From the NCBI RefSeq assembly GCF_945859705.1, contig NC_079134.1, positions 157,143,718 through 157,207,717 on the forward strand: a stretch of DNA of 64,000 bases, in the 5' to 3' direction. Origin of the DNA: Episyrphus balteatus. Lineage: Eukaryota; Arthropoda; Insecta; Diptera; Syrphidae. This document shows, in pieces, positions 12,201-22,673 of the stretch. A model generated the notes under the pieces. The model made no database searches. It saw only the letters and a list, made by a program, of their open reading frames with translations, and was not told the DNA's origin. Positions within the stretch are counted from its first letter, which is position 1. Each line of letters opens with the position of its first letter. Both the position numbers and the translations under genes were made by a program.

Positions 12201-15200
12201 AAAAATGCCGCCAACAATCTAGAGCACATAAGCAAAGGTGCCTAATCTAAGGTTAGGTGATATTTTTGACAGTATTGACCGTCAAATTGCACTTGACCAT
12301 ACAAGGTGAGTAGCCCATAAAGCAACAACAAAATTGTGCAAAATGACTGTCAACTATGAAATATAAACTTAGCCGATTCGATCCCAAATATCTAAGTTTA
12401 AATACATACAATTAGTTCCAGTACAGGTGTATAGACGAAGAAAATCAAACGCCATCAAAATCAAAGGATTTTTCAGAGAAACGCATAGTGCAAACTCATA
12501 ACGCCGAAATGGCGGATACGCCCATAATAAATAATACTGAACCATTTTCTACCTGCTTGGATATAAGGTTAGTTCGTTGTGAGCTTTTGGGCACTCTGTA
12601 ACTCTCCGAACTCGCGTTGAAGCGTTTTTTGTAGCTCTTTTTTCAACTAGAGTTATTTGCTCTGTGTTCGATGTTCGCTCTAAGCATACCCTGAACGAAC
12701 TCTGAACAACCCTGGGTATTTTTTCAGAGCGCAGAATTCAGGGTTGTAAGAACCATTTCAGCTGTTGTAATTTTAGAAAAGAATTAGTTTGGATCGCGAA
12801 AATTGGGTTGTTGTTTGTTGATGCAAAAATTGTATGGTAATAACTAAACAAATAAAAGAAATGTCACCTCTAAGAAGGTGTTGGATGTAAAATGAAAACC
12901 CGAAAAACTCTGACATTTTTGACAGTTGATTGAAACCACTCAGAGTGCCCTGCAGCGGGGAACAACGAACAAACCTTCTGATAGGCTAGCTAAGCTCAAA
13001 GATATTTAATAGAAAAGCTTAAAATTATTACGCCCACGGATTATGGCAAAGATTTGGAGATATGGAAATAGTTATTCAGTAGAAAGATATAGGTAGGCGT
13101 GTTTTTTTGGCAAAGCTATCCGCATTAGGATTTTCCAAATATCAAAACTGAACAAAAATTTATATGCCCGAACCAAGAGAAAGGAAAACGTAAACTTATA
13201 CACATCGTCAAAATTCTATGCCAAGCTTGATTTAGCTTCTATTCCTATCGGCAGCTGCATGTTGTTTTTGTAATGCATATAAACGCCAACTACAGATACG
13301 GATAGCAATGCCAAAAAAACCACAGCTATTGACATTTTTGTTTAATATTAGAAATCCATGTTAAATATGAATCGAATTTTAATATCAAAGGTTTTTTTAG
13401 ATTACTATGTTATTCATCCGTCGACGGAGTATAAAAGGATGTATCACACGGGATAGGCCTTAACCATGAAGTTGAAACAATTCAACTAATAAGTGTGTAG
13501 GTTAAAACTAGCTCAATATGAGGCTTTCAGAATAATAATGGATTTAAGTCCATTTGAAAGGACCCCGCACATTTTGTATGGGAAGAGGCCCTTGGTGAAA
13601 TTGTCTGAAATTTTAGTATGTTGTTCTCTTGAAGCTCTTGATCAAAAGTCGATATGGGCAGAAAGTAAAAAAATGGACAGTTTTTAAGATAACGGGTTTT
13701 TTCTTTGACTATCTCAAACCTTTTATAAGGGATGGTAACTTCCTATATCGTGTTTTGCGTCATTTTTTAGTGGAGTTCATAGGTTTTTAGGGTCACTGAA
13801 TCCAAATCTGAAGTCCATTTTGCCTCATCAGGTAAGGTTTTCAAGATAACCTCAAAAAATGTCACAGTCTCAAAAAAATTTTTCTTTGATCTGGGAGTGC
13901 GACTATGTTTGATGCAGTTTTTTTTGGGTCGCTGAAGCAGATTCGAAGTCTATTTTATCCTATCACTTCGAGTTTTTGAGATAACAGCAAAAAAGTAACG
14001 AAAACCTTTTTTGAAGTTATCTCGAAAACCTGACGTGATAGGACAAAATAGACTTCGAATCTGGTTTCAGCGACCCAAAAAACATGTATCAAACATAGTC
14101 GCACTTCCAGATCAAAGAAAAAATTTTTTTGAGACTGTGAAATTTTTTGAGGTTATCTTGAAAACCTTACCTGATGAGGCAAATTGGACTTCGGATTTGG
14201 ATTCAGTGACCCTAAAAACCTATGAATTCTACTAAAAAATGACGCAAAACACAATATATAGAGTTTCTATCCCTTTTAAAAAGTTTGAGATAGTCATCGA
14301 AAAAAATCCGTTATCTTAAAAACTGTCCATTTTTTTACTTTCTGCCCATATCGACTTTTGATCAAGAGCTTCAAGAGAACAACATACTAAAATTTCAGAC
14401 AATTTCACCGAGGGCCACTTCCCATACAAAATGTGCGGGGTCCTTTGTGCTTTGAAAAGCTCTCTTTTAAAAACTAAGAGAATTTTTGAAAAAAAGGTTT
14501 TACAGACCATAAGCCTTGTGTGCCCTTATTTTAATCATTTTATTATCGAAATAAACAAATACTGAATTTATAAGACCTGAAAACATCCAACTTGTAAAAG
14601 AGTGGACCTGACTCACAATTATTCTGAACTCCTCATTTATTGAATATCTCATCTACTTACTGCCCTCCGTGGTACAAAATTGATAAAAATTAATTTTCAA
14701 ACTGCCTAAAATCACTTCGATGCAAAACACACATTTTGGGCTGGGGCTCTAGATGCATATCTAAAAAGGGCCGAGTATTATACTATGCCGGTAAAGAACA
14801 TATTTTTTGGAAACCTACAGGAAAACCAAAAAGTCGCATGTAACAATAGGTACCCCTTAACACAAAAAATTATCCGGCTTTAAAGAGACTTAATATACTT
14901 AAGAGTTAAAAATGGTATTTAAAGAAGAAGCGTTAGCGGCAAACTCTTCCACTTAATTTAAATTGCTTCAGTAATTTGCTTTAGAAGGTTGTATCATGTT
15001 TCAAGAGCCGCGAAGTTAGAAATTTTCTTGAAAATCTGACGGCAGGAAAGCAATTTGGAACGCAGCTTAATTAAAAGTAGGATATTCAGCAGGAACAAAA
15101 AAGCTTTTGAATGTAAATTGTCGAGGACAGTCACTTAATCTTAAGTTTGTTGTAAAAAAAAACAGGCTGTAAATCCTTTCCTTCCGTACTGCCAATGATG

Positions 15201-18200
15201 CTACAAAAAATGCTATAAATTTTTTTCGAGCCGTGCAAAAGACCGTAAAAATGACACCTGGCAAGTTCGAAAAAGCTTATGGCGGGCTTATCAATACGTT
15301 TTTTTCAAAAATTTCGTTGCAGTGTTAGGAACATAAGTACATAACATTCTCAAATACAAAAAATGAAAATATTCGATGTAAAATAAAGCTGTGCTCAAAA
15401 TTTATATACTTAATCCAATACAACCCCGAAATATGTTTTTGTTATTTTAATTTATAGTATGTAATTTTAAATTTCATTTCTTTCTTATTCAGCAACTGGT
15501 AAAAACAACAAGCATAATGGAAATTTCCGTGTTGCTTTGGACATTGAAGACTGTTTGGACAGATTCTATGGAGGCTATTATTCTGGTAAGAAAACAAAAT
15601 ACTCATAGAACATCCCAACTTGATACCACAAACTCTATTTTTTCAGATTGGGCATGCGGTGGCCAATGGAACAGGGCTTACCAGTTTGTACAACTTTTAG
15701 CCAGTGCCTTTAAACATTCTCATGTAGAGGTGATTGCATTTTTCGATGGAACTCTTAAGAAAAATAAAAAATGCTCTGCCGAATGCAATGATTTTCGCCA
15801 AAAGACAATTTCGGTAAATTCCATAAATTAAACTACAAAATTCTTAAAAAAATTAATTTATTTTCCTAAAGGTCTTGAAGCACATCAGAATGATTGGAAC
15901 ACCACCACCAAAAATTTGGTGGTTACCTCCATCTGGAATTAAGACAGTGTTAAGGAATGCCTTGAGGAGTGTACATATTCAAATTGTAAGAACTCTAATG
16001 ACAATTTAAAGAAAAGCCTTGACAATTTTTATAAATTTTATTTTCAAAGGTACAAACGGTTAACGACCATACCATGGAAGTCATTGAACACTTCCATGAA
16101 CAAAAACTCGATGGCATTTTAGGCCTTCATCCCGATTATATTATAGCGAATACGACGCGCTACTTCAGCTCCCATGACCTGCGATTATCCTATAAGGGAG
16201 CCCTCGAGACCAAAGAGTTTATGATATCGAAGCTATTGGCTTCGTTAAGCCTTACCGCCGATCATTTGCCTTTTGTTGCAGTCTTCTTGGGTGGTTATAT
16301 CCTAATCGATGAAGCCAAATGGAAAGTCATTTATGAACGATTAAAAATCGATTCTAGTTTAGACTTTGAGGGACGAATTCGTAAAATTGCCGAAATTGTT
16401 CGTAATTCCCCTACAACGGACATTGATGAATTCATTAAGCATTTAAGTTTGGCTGAATATGAAAAAGAGATCAAGGAATCACTTGAATATTACCAGCGAA
16501 AGGGTAAATTCTCGGCGAAAAAATATCAAGGTTCGAAGAAACGCAATGAGCTTATTAAACCGGTTGCTGTGACAGATCCACCAATGCCATTTGCCTCAGA
16601 AACGGCTGAAAATGATGAAGCCGCTAAGAAAATTCTTAGCGATGCTGTTGCTAAAGATGATGAAGTTGAAGAAGGGTCTGCATCTGGTGATAAGGCAAAG
16701 ACTGAAGAAAAAGAGAAACCAGCTCCAACAGCGGCAGCAGCAGCATCATCATCCACTCCAGCTGCAGCAGCTTCTTCAACTAATGGTGCAAAAACCTTAC
16801 AGCCTTTTGTATACACTCTACCAGCTGAAGTGCTGAAAACCTCGCTAAATCGCCATCAACGTGGCATAATGGATCCAAGGATCTATCAGCTTCTTATAAA
16901 GAAGGAAATTATTCTTCCTCAAGTGTTGGAAGATGAGCAATATCGCGAGATTCCTTCGGTTCATTTGTTCTACCGGCCAGCACGACAAATGATCTATGCC
17001 ATTTTGTTTAACTTGTACCACCAAAAGTACCTGTGTTCAAAGAGGAACGGCAACAATAATGAGTCATCCGATAAGTCTAACAAAAAAGAAAACAAAAAGG
17101 ACAAGAAAGATGCTGCAGCTGCAGCAGCTGGTTCGAAGCCACCAGAAATTCAAGTAGCCGAATGGATATGGTCTCCTCAGAATGAGTACAAGAAGCCAGC
17201 TCTGGTGAGTGCCACTCCACTTCCATGGGCTGTTCCGACTATTCAGCGTTTGTGGTTTGGTATGGCATTCGATGATAAGCAACGTCGTATGCGGGCATTT
17301 TTGACAATCATGCGCTCCGATTCGCCGTTGATGTTGAATCGTGGCTATGTGCCACAACATATGCTAGTCATGGCTTGTGTGTTAAGATATATTGTAACAA
17401 GTCCCGATAGGAATATCCTGACACGCCAGGAACTCGATGCATTCCTTGCGACAGCATTTTCTCAGCAATTGCCAATGGTTGAGAACACTCAAGAACTTGT
17501 GGTAAGTGTATCAGATTAATCCATTAAGTTTGATATATATTAAATGGCTTTTTATTTAGTTACCTGGTGTGCATTTGCGTGGAGTTTATCTTGCAACATT
17601 ATTCATGCAAGGTGTTGAGACTGCATCTTTAGCAAATGATGCATGTGGAGTGCCTCTACCATGGACTATGATCAATCCATGGTTGTTCTTTGATGGCAAA
17701 TTATTCCATCTAAAGTTGAAGATGTCAACTTATGTATCGACAATACGCGAACTCTGTGATGATCATATTGAAATAGTATTGAAAATCGAACGATTCCGTA
17801 AGGCCATATTGGAAGATGTGGAACACTTTTTACTGCCTGCAGCTCATATGGGTAAGATTTGAAATTAAGTTAAAACTTTCTAGATGATATTTTATCACCT
17901 AATAATTTAAATAAGTTCTCACTTAATTATATTGAATGGGGTGGTAGCATCCAAATTAAATCTGCTTTTTGCTATCGGGTCCTTGTGTCTCAAATTTAAT
18001 CTTTTAAATTTATCCACTTGCGATCATTAGAATGTATAATTTTTTCTAATTTACCATTCTTCACAACAACTAAGTTGCGCCAGTTTTAACAACCAATTGA
18101 TCTCAGAATAGTTTTAATCTTATTATACTGAATAAGTATTCATCTTTTCGAATTAAATGCGTTACTAGACACAGTAAAAATCACGACAATGAACACACCG

Positions 18201-20851
18201 ACGAGGTGGCATGTAAAGGTATTACAAAAGAGATCGCCGTTCGTCTGTATTCAGCCAAAAGAGCAATAAAAACCCCTGAAGAAGTCGTGAACGTTGGAAA
18301 AAAGATGAAATAATTTTTTTTTATTTGCATTTAAAATCAAATTGACCAAAATGGTCTGCATATACCTACAAATGTAAAATGTATATTTACAAAATAAATC
18401 AATTTTAAGTGACTTTTTAGAATTATTGATTCTTGTCTTCACGTTATTCCTCTTATGGTAAAAGTAGCTCAGAATGTTAAAGTTTTTAAAGAATAAAAGA
18501 ATTATTTTTTTAGAAATATTTTTTTTTGAAAATTTAAAAATTTAAAATTTTCTACGTGCAATTTTTCAAAACTTTTCAAAAAAAAAGGTATTAATCTAGA
18601 AATTTTACTACACCGTATTCATATTAAATGAAAATTTTATATTTTTAGAAAAATTTCCTATTGATTTTAAATTAACATTACTAAAACGCTTTCGTATAAA
18701 TCTTTCGTTGAAGTTTGTTAAGTTTTTTTACGAAAAATTCAGAAACAAAAAAAAAAAAAACGCTACAATGGTTTGGGCTGTAGCTTGATAAATATAAATA
18801 AATATAAATAAATAATAATAAATATAATAAATAATCAGTAGGAAAAAACCTTTAGAGATAACTTTTTATATAAACTGAGCGATGTGTTGATCCCGATCAT
18901 ACCACTCAGTAATATTCTGAAAATGATTCAGTCAGGTTCAATTTTAAGTCAATTTTCCACTTATTCCAACTTCTGTTCCATACCCCCTTGAAATGGAGGT
19001 TCGGTTCTTCTTGTCGTCTTTAACATTTGCTCGATTTGGCTAAGTAGAACGTTTTTATAAAAAACTCTTGCAAAAAGAAAAATCTGTCAAATTGCATACA
19101 AATTTTAAAACTTCCCGTTTTAAATAGCATTTTTAAATTTGATAGAGTGTAAATAAATTGAACTTCGAGGCCAACTTATTTATAAAAAAAGTCCCTGTCC
19201 CTGTCAGTTGAAAAAGAACGTAGAAATATGTGTTATTTTTGTGTTATTACTAACATAATTGAAATCAATGCATTTCTTTTTTCTAGACCCGATGTACCGA
19301 CCCGGTTTGTTGCCTCAAAGGGCACTATCGCAACGTGCTCTCTCACTCCAACAATTCAGTAAGAATTGTGTTGCAGCAGCAGCAGCCTCGCAATACCATC
19401 CTCTAACTGCCGCAGCCAATGCCAACAATGCGATTCTCTACAATACACAATCACCCTATTTTGCTCTATCATCGGCCCTTTTGGGTCGCGAGGCAGTAAC
19501 TGGGGTAAATCCACCACCAAACAATGGAGGACGTAACCGCAATCAAATGGGCAATCGTAATGGCCAAAATCGTAAAGGTTATCAACTTAAAGTTGGAGGT
19601 TAGTATAATGCAAAATCAAAAAGAAAAAAAAAAAATCTAAATTTAATCAAATTAGTTCTTTAGAATTGTTTTCTTCCTAATTTTGCATTAATGCGTAGTT
19701 TTTTTTTATTATTTATTTTTAAATAAGAGAAAAAAAAAATCATTTTATTATTATTTTTAAACCCAGAGACTTTTTGTTTTGTTGCACACCCCCTTTTTTT
19801 AATTCATTCCTTTCACCAAAATTATTCAAAAAAAACCTAAAGCATTTCAGAAACATAAAGAAAAAAAAAACATCCCAAAATCATTCTCTCTCAAAAAGAT
19901 TTGAATACAAAACAAAAAACCTCGAAACTGTTTGTTTGATTAATTTTGCGAATTGTAGGAATAGTTACAGGTTCATGGGCCGGTAACAATGCAGCCGCCG
20001 CAGCAGCTGCATCCCGCTCCTTGTTCGGACCACTCGGTGGTAATGGCGGCGGTGGCAATCGCATGGTAGGTGGTGGTGGAAATCGCTTAAACAACAATCT
20101 AGCTGCTCGCATTGGCATGGGAAATCGTGGCAAATTAAGTCTAAATGCACGACTCAATCGTAATGCCAATGTTGGCCCTGGAACAGTGGCAGCTGCTAAT
20201 ATTGCCAATCGCAATTTGGCACGTAATTTTGCTGCCAAAGTTAACATTCGTAGTCGCAATCGCAACAAGCGAAAGGACAATCGTGCTAAAAATCAAGCCA
20301 AAAATAAGAAATCCGAAGAAGAAGCTAAAGTTGAAGGCGACAAAGAGGGATCTGAGAAAGAAACAACAGCAACGACAACATCAACATCTAAAGGAACCGA
20401 ATCCAATGGTTCTACTTCACCAGATACAACCACATCAGAAGATAAACCAGCAGCAGCTGCTGCTGTTGTTGTGGCAGTTGCTACAAAAACCCGCTCTCCA
20501 ATTACAATTAAAACTAAAAGTACTGCTACAACTGTAGCCAATGCCACATCTACCACCCCTACGACCGCCAAAACCTCATCATCTTCATCTTCATTGCCAT
20601 TAAAATCCTCCTCCTCCTCAGCAGAGACCACAACCAACACCACTACAGTTGCTAAAGTAGATAAAGTCATAAAGATTGAGCCTCCATCATCGCCACCATC
20701 ATCCACTGTGACCAAGACAAACAAAACCGCCACCGTCGCCAAGCTAAAACCATCATCGGCCCAAGATGAAAAAACCATTGAAGCTGTATTGGATCAAATT
20801 GGTTCTTTAACTATGACTGAACCTGAACTCAAAAACGAACTTGTCGCATAA
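9113..20851 (+). CDS. FAM120A-like: FAM120A-like protein (constitutive coactivator of PPAR-gamma-like), complete, 8 coding exons
   Basis: Coding exons: 9113-9218, 15493-15585, 15647-15813, 15872-15985, 16050-17501, 17560-17851, 19287-19598, 19959-20851. All introns are GT-AG and every phase agrees, giving 1,142 aa, close to the roughly 1,120 aa of human FAM120A. The N-terminal ~240 residues are the degenerate XPG/FEN1-like nuclease fold: ALDIEDCLDRFYGGYYSDW (residues 50-68), FFDG (98-101), TPPPKIWWLPP in exon 4, and LHPDYIIANTTRYFSSHDL after residue 185. Acidic residues such as D52 and D189 remain, but the family is regarded as non-catalytic. A Glu/Lys linker with an Ala/Ser tract (about 385-405) follows. 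The second conserved block (about 414-741) carries YRPARQMIYAILF, MRAFLTIMRSDSP, LRYIVTSP, LTRQELDAFLA and NDACGVPLPW. The C-terminus has the GxWAG box (GIVTGSWAGN, 846-855), an Asn/Gly/Arg-rich stretch and a Ser/Thr/Lys-rich tail. Mammalian FAM120A is an RNA-binding scaffold linked to Src-family kinase signalling; that role here is by homology only. Confidence 0.9.
9947..11820 (-). mobile_element. Decayed non-LTR retrotransposon (jockey/CR1-like RT), 5'-truncated
   Basis: Four overlapping reading frames on the minus strand (11813-11076, 11079-10810, 10726-10412, 10494-10057) together cover most of a LINE reverse transcriptase. Seen in order: NFRGISKISAIPKLFEQIV, SPYQHGFVSGRSTTTNL, then TDFVKAFDTVSHDIL, SGVPQGSRLGPLLFNIFIN, the catalytic YADD near 10,890-10,899, VVFDTKLTFSNHI, then LLEYCSIVW and the C-terminal RLERVQKSFTRF block. 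The endonuclease domain is absent and the frames are broken, so this is a dead 5'-truncated copy. A TTTATTTATTTATTT tract at the low-coordinate edge is the complement of an (AAAT)n tail, marking the 3' end. It lies antisense in intron 1 of the FAM120 gene. Confidence 0.88.
10810..11079 (-). pseudogene. Reverse transcriptase core fragment (YADD) of the intronic LINE
   Basis: An 89-codon minus-strand frame with SGVPQGSRLGPLLFN followed by YADDLKIF, the RT motifs around the active site. It connects to the upstream frame at 11076-11079 only by a frameshift and to the downstream frame by another, so it is not translatable as one protein. Confidence 0.85.
11858..12010. repeat. Short inverted repeat (hairpin MITE-like)
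   Basis: The segment TGGTGTAGCTGTGGCTTTAG and its surroundings recur inverted about 75 bp later (CTACAAGCTACAGCCACAGC). Further inwards TTGTCAACATTTT pairs with AAAATGTTGACAG. Arms are about 55-70 bp with indels. It starts some 40 bp beyond the broken 5' end of the LINE. Confidence 0.65.
12565..12977. mobile_element. Candidate MITE with AAGGTTWGTTCGTTGT termini
   Basis: The left end AAGGTTAGTTCGTTGT, followed by GGGCACTCTG, recurs inverted at the right end (CAGAGTGCCC then AACAACGAACAAACCTT). The element is about 413 bp. No target duplication is clear, so the superfamily is not assigned. Confidence 0.6.
13557..14446. mobile_element. 890-bp foldback palindrome in FAM120 intron 1
   Basis: Two arms of about 430 bp are inverted copies around a centre near 14,001, with only about 30 bp between them. 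Outer edges read AAAGGACCCCGCACATTTTG and its complement. Because of the symmetry the same peptide (HILYGK...CCSLEALDQKSIWAESKKMD) is read on the + strand at 13493-13687 and the - strand at 14510-14316; I take both as incidental. The internal text 'GAATCYRAATYTGAAGTCC' also occurs in the hairpin family at 63.6-64 kb. Confidence 0.8.
14447..15492 (+). other. Distal part of FAM120 intron 1
   Basis: AT-rich intron sequence without recognised elements, ending in the exon 2 acceptor at 15491-15492. A 65-codon minus-strand ORF near 15.1 kb has no support. Confidence 0.5.
15493..15585 (+). CDS. FAM120A-like: FAM120-like coding exon 2
   Basis: Bounded by TTCTTATTCAG and G|GTAAGA. It encodes the first XPG-N-like motif, with ALDIEDCLDRFYGGYYS matching the vertebrate LVDADNCLHRLYGGFY block. 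Phase 1 at both ends. Confidence 0.88.
15647..15813 (+). CDS. FAM120A-like: FAM120-like coding exon 3
   Basis: Bounded by TTTTTTCAG and TCG|GTAAAT. It encodes DWACGGQWNRAYQF through HVEVIAFFDGTLKK, the second strand-helix unit of the nuclease-like fold. It ends in phase 0. Confidence 0.88.
15872..15985 (+). CDS. FAM120A-like: FAM120-like coding exon 4
   Basis: Bounded by CCTAAAG and ATT|GTAAGA; exactly 38 codons. It encodes IGTPPPKIWWLPPSGIKTVL, which matches the vertebrate GTPPPKVWFLPP motif closely. This exon is too short for a 60-codon ORF filter and would be missed by ORF calling alone. Confidence 0.88.
16050..17501 (+). CDS. FAM120A-like: FAM120-like coding exon 5 (largest)
   Basis: Bounded by TTTTCAAAG and GTG|GTAAGT; 484 codons, residues 161-644. 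It holds the end of the nuclease-like domain, the low-complexity linker (Glu/Lys, then Ala/Ser from about 16,717 to 16,785), a Lys-rich insert near 17,080-17,130, and most of the second conserved block. Reading into the intron adds only five codons before TAA. Confidence 0.92.
17560..17851 (+). CDS. FAM120A-like: FAM120-like coding exon 6
   Basis: Bounded by TTTATTTAG and ATGG|GTAAGA. It encodes GVHLRGVYLATLFMQGVE, then NDACGVPLPW and PWLFFDGKLFH, matching the vertebrate RGIQLSALFMSGVD and FDGKLFQ blocks. It ends in phase 1. Confidence 0.9.
17852..19286 (+). other. FAM120 intron 6
   Basis: A 1,435-bp intron between phase-matched exons. A less AT-rich patch near 18,170-18,300 shows no clear open frame. 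A TAAATAAATATAAATA simple repeat lies near 18,785-18,835. Confidence 0.6.
19287..19598 (+). CDS. FAM120A-like: FAM120-like coding exon 7
   Basis: Bounded by TTTTTTCTAG and GGAG|GTTAGT. It encodes an Arg/Gln/Ala/Asn-rich linker (MYRPGLLPQRALS, then an Ala tract and a Gly/Asn/Arg-rich end). The donor GTTAGT is weaker than the others, and reading through it reaches TAG after one codon. Phase agrees with exon 8. Confidence 0.82.
19959..20851 (+). CDS. FAM120A-like: FAM120-like coding exon 8 (terminal)
   Basis: Starts after GAATTGTAG; the joined codon gives GIVTGSWAGN, equivalent to the vertebrate GTVVGHWAGS box. Then come Ala, Gly/Asn and Arg/Asn-rich stretches with NIRSRNRNKRKDNRAKN (a likely RNA-binding basic patch), and a long Ser/Thr tail. 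Stop TAA at 20849-20851. Long ORFs on the opposite strand and other frames here are shadows of the low-complexity codons. Confidence 0.88.
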
Positions 20852-22638
20852 GACAATAAAAAATAATAAAAAAATAAGTCGAAGAAGCTTATAAGAAATT
20901 GAAAAACGATTAAATTTTTTTAACATTTTTTTCGCGCTGATATGTTTTGTTAAAGTTTTTATGTGTTTTGTGTAATAAAAAAAAAAAACAGAAATAAGAT
21001 CGCGAATTTTCCAAATACCCCTTCATCATGAAAATAGCTTTTTTCAAAACACACATACACATGTAAACACCTCATTGTTATATATTATTATTATTATTAT
21101 TTTTATATATTTTTGCACATAAAGTGAAATTTTGTTTCTTTATTTTGTTCCTTTGCGATGCCAATTTTTTTAAAAAATTAGTATCCCTATCCCTTGTTCT
21201 TGAATTCAAAAACTTATAAAAAAAGCACAAAACGAACTCCACACAATCCATTATATACACTCTCTCTCTCCTCTTAACCCCAAAAAAATCGTAGAAAATA
21301 TAAATTAAAAAAACTTATAAACAAAAAAAAACTTTTTCAATTTAATCTGCCAACATCAACTTTTTAAAGTTCGACCTACCTGCCCAAATCGGATATAGCT
21401 AATTCAATGTGAGATCTAAACTTAAAACAACAACAGTTAACAACAATCTTTTTAAAAAAATATATCTAAATTACAACAATTACATCCACAAAGCTTTTAA
21501 TTTCTTACCAATCTAAAAAAAAAAAACTGCATGCACTTTAGCACCTGAAAAAAGGAACGGAATAAGCTTGGAAGGATGATGATGGCGATAGGAATTGGTC
21601 GGTGGATGATGAGGAAGTCTGCTAAAGCTATAAAAAAACTTCAAAATATATCAAGCACTTTAAGAAAGCTTCAAACCTGTTTGAAAGCATGACGAGAGTG
21701 TAGTAAAGAACAAATACAAATAAAAAACTTAATAAAACTCCTTAAATGTGCTTAAATGTTAAAATTAAATTTATCAAAACAAAAAAATAAATAAAACAAA
21801 AAACGAGGCAAAAAAAAAATCACCCGCGCTCCCCTATTATTCATGATTATTTATTTATTCATCGAAAGAAGATAAAATCCGATGATTTTTAAATTAAATT
21901 TAATGTTCGGTCTTTTTAAAGGCTTTTAAAGTCTAAAAGAATAAACGAATATGAAAAAAATAAACTAAAAACATTAGTTCGTACTGTTAAAAGTGAGTAT
22001 TATTATAAGGATCTTATTTAAAAAACAAACTGAAAAAAGATGATAATTTATGTTTAAATTAAATTAAAAATTAAAAAAATATGTGAAAAAGAATTTATTT
22101 CTTTTTTTTTTTGTTTTGTTAAATGTAAAAGTAGTGTTTCAACTAAAAAAAATTGTAATCTCAATATAAATAAGAAAAAAAATAAAACAAAAAATGATTT
22201 TCTTTACAAGACACACAACACCACACAAGAAACCTATATAAACATTAATAAATATTAAAAAAAAAATAAAAATAAAATCCGCCGTGGGATACGAATTTAT
22301 TAAAAAACAAACAAAAAAATAAAATACATAAAACAAAATAGACAATGATGTGTATTTTTAGTATTTCGCCTTATTTTGTGATAAAAAAAAAATAAATAAA
22401 AAACTATTTAAATTAAATATGCAAATTGTAAAAAAAAAACTGAAACTAATCTAAAGTGAAAGATATACGAACGAAAAAAAATAAAGCGAAATTTGTGGCA
22501 TTAAATGAAAAAAATCGAAAGCAGAAATGAAAAGAAGTCAATATATTAAAATTCTTTAAAATACAATTCTTGATTCTAAAACCGGACTTACTCTTACAAA
22601 AAAAAAATTAAATAAAAACACTTTAAATCAGTCGAACG
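20852..22638 (+). other. Proximal 3' UTR of the FAM120-like gene
   Basis: A-rich, ORF-poor sequence right after the stop. AATAAA occurs at 20855-20860, too close to the stop to be likely, and repeatedly further on. The abundance of AAAAC/AAAAT runs on the + strand but not the - strand is the texture of fly 3' UTRs. Confidence 0.5.
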
Positions 22639-22673
22639 ATGATTGATCCAGATTTGACGTCTCATTATGGATG
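22639..22673 (+). CDS. Hypothetical small ORF, 5' part, ending at a splice donor
   Basis: ATG followed by 11 codons (MIDPDLTSHYG) plus two nucleotides and then the strong donor ATG|GTAAGT. Without splicing the frame meets TAA within the donor. Joined to the acceptor at 24,145 it stays open for 45 codons. The opening MIDPDL resembles the FAM120 start MIDPADL, possibly by chance. No domain is recognised. Confidence 0.25.

Noticed and set aside
13493..14510. Similar ORFs on opposite strands as a duplicated gene pair
   Set aside because: They are the two arms of one foldback palindrome; no start context or domain supports coding.
19891..20778. Long ORFs opposite and out of frame to FAM120 exon 8
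   Set aside because: The spliced + strand frame has conserved family motifs; the others mirror its low-complexity Ser/Thr/Ala codons.
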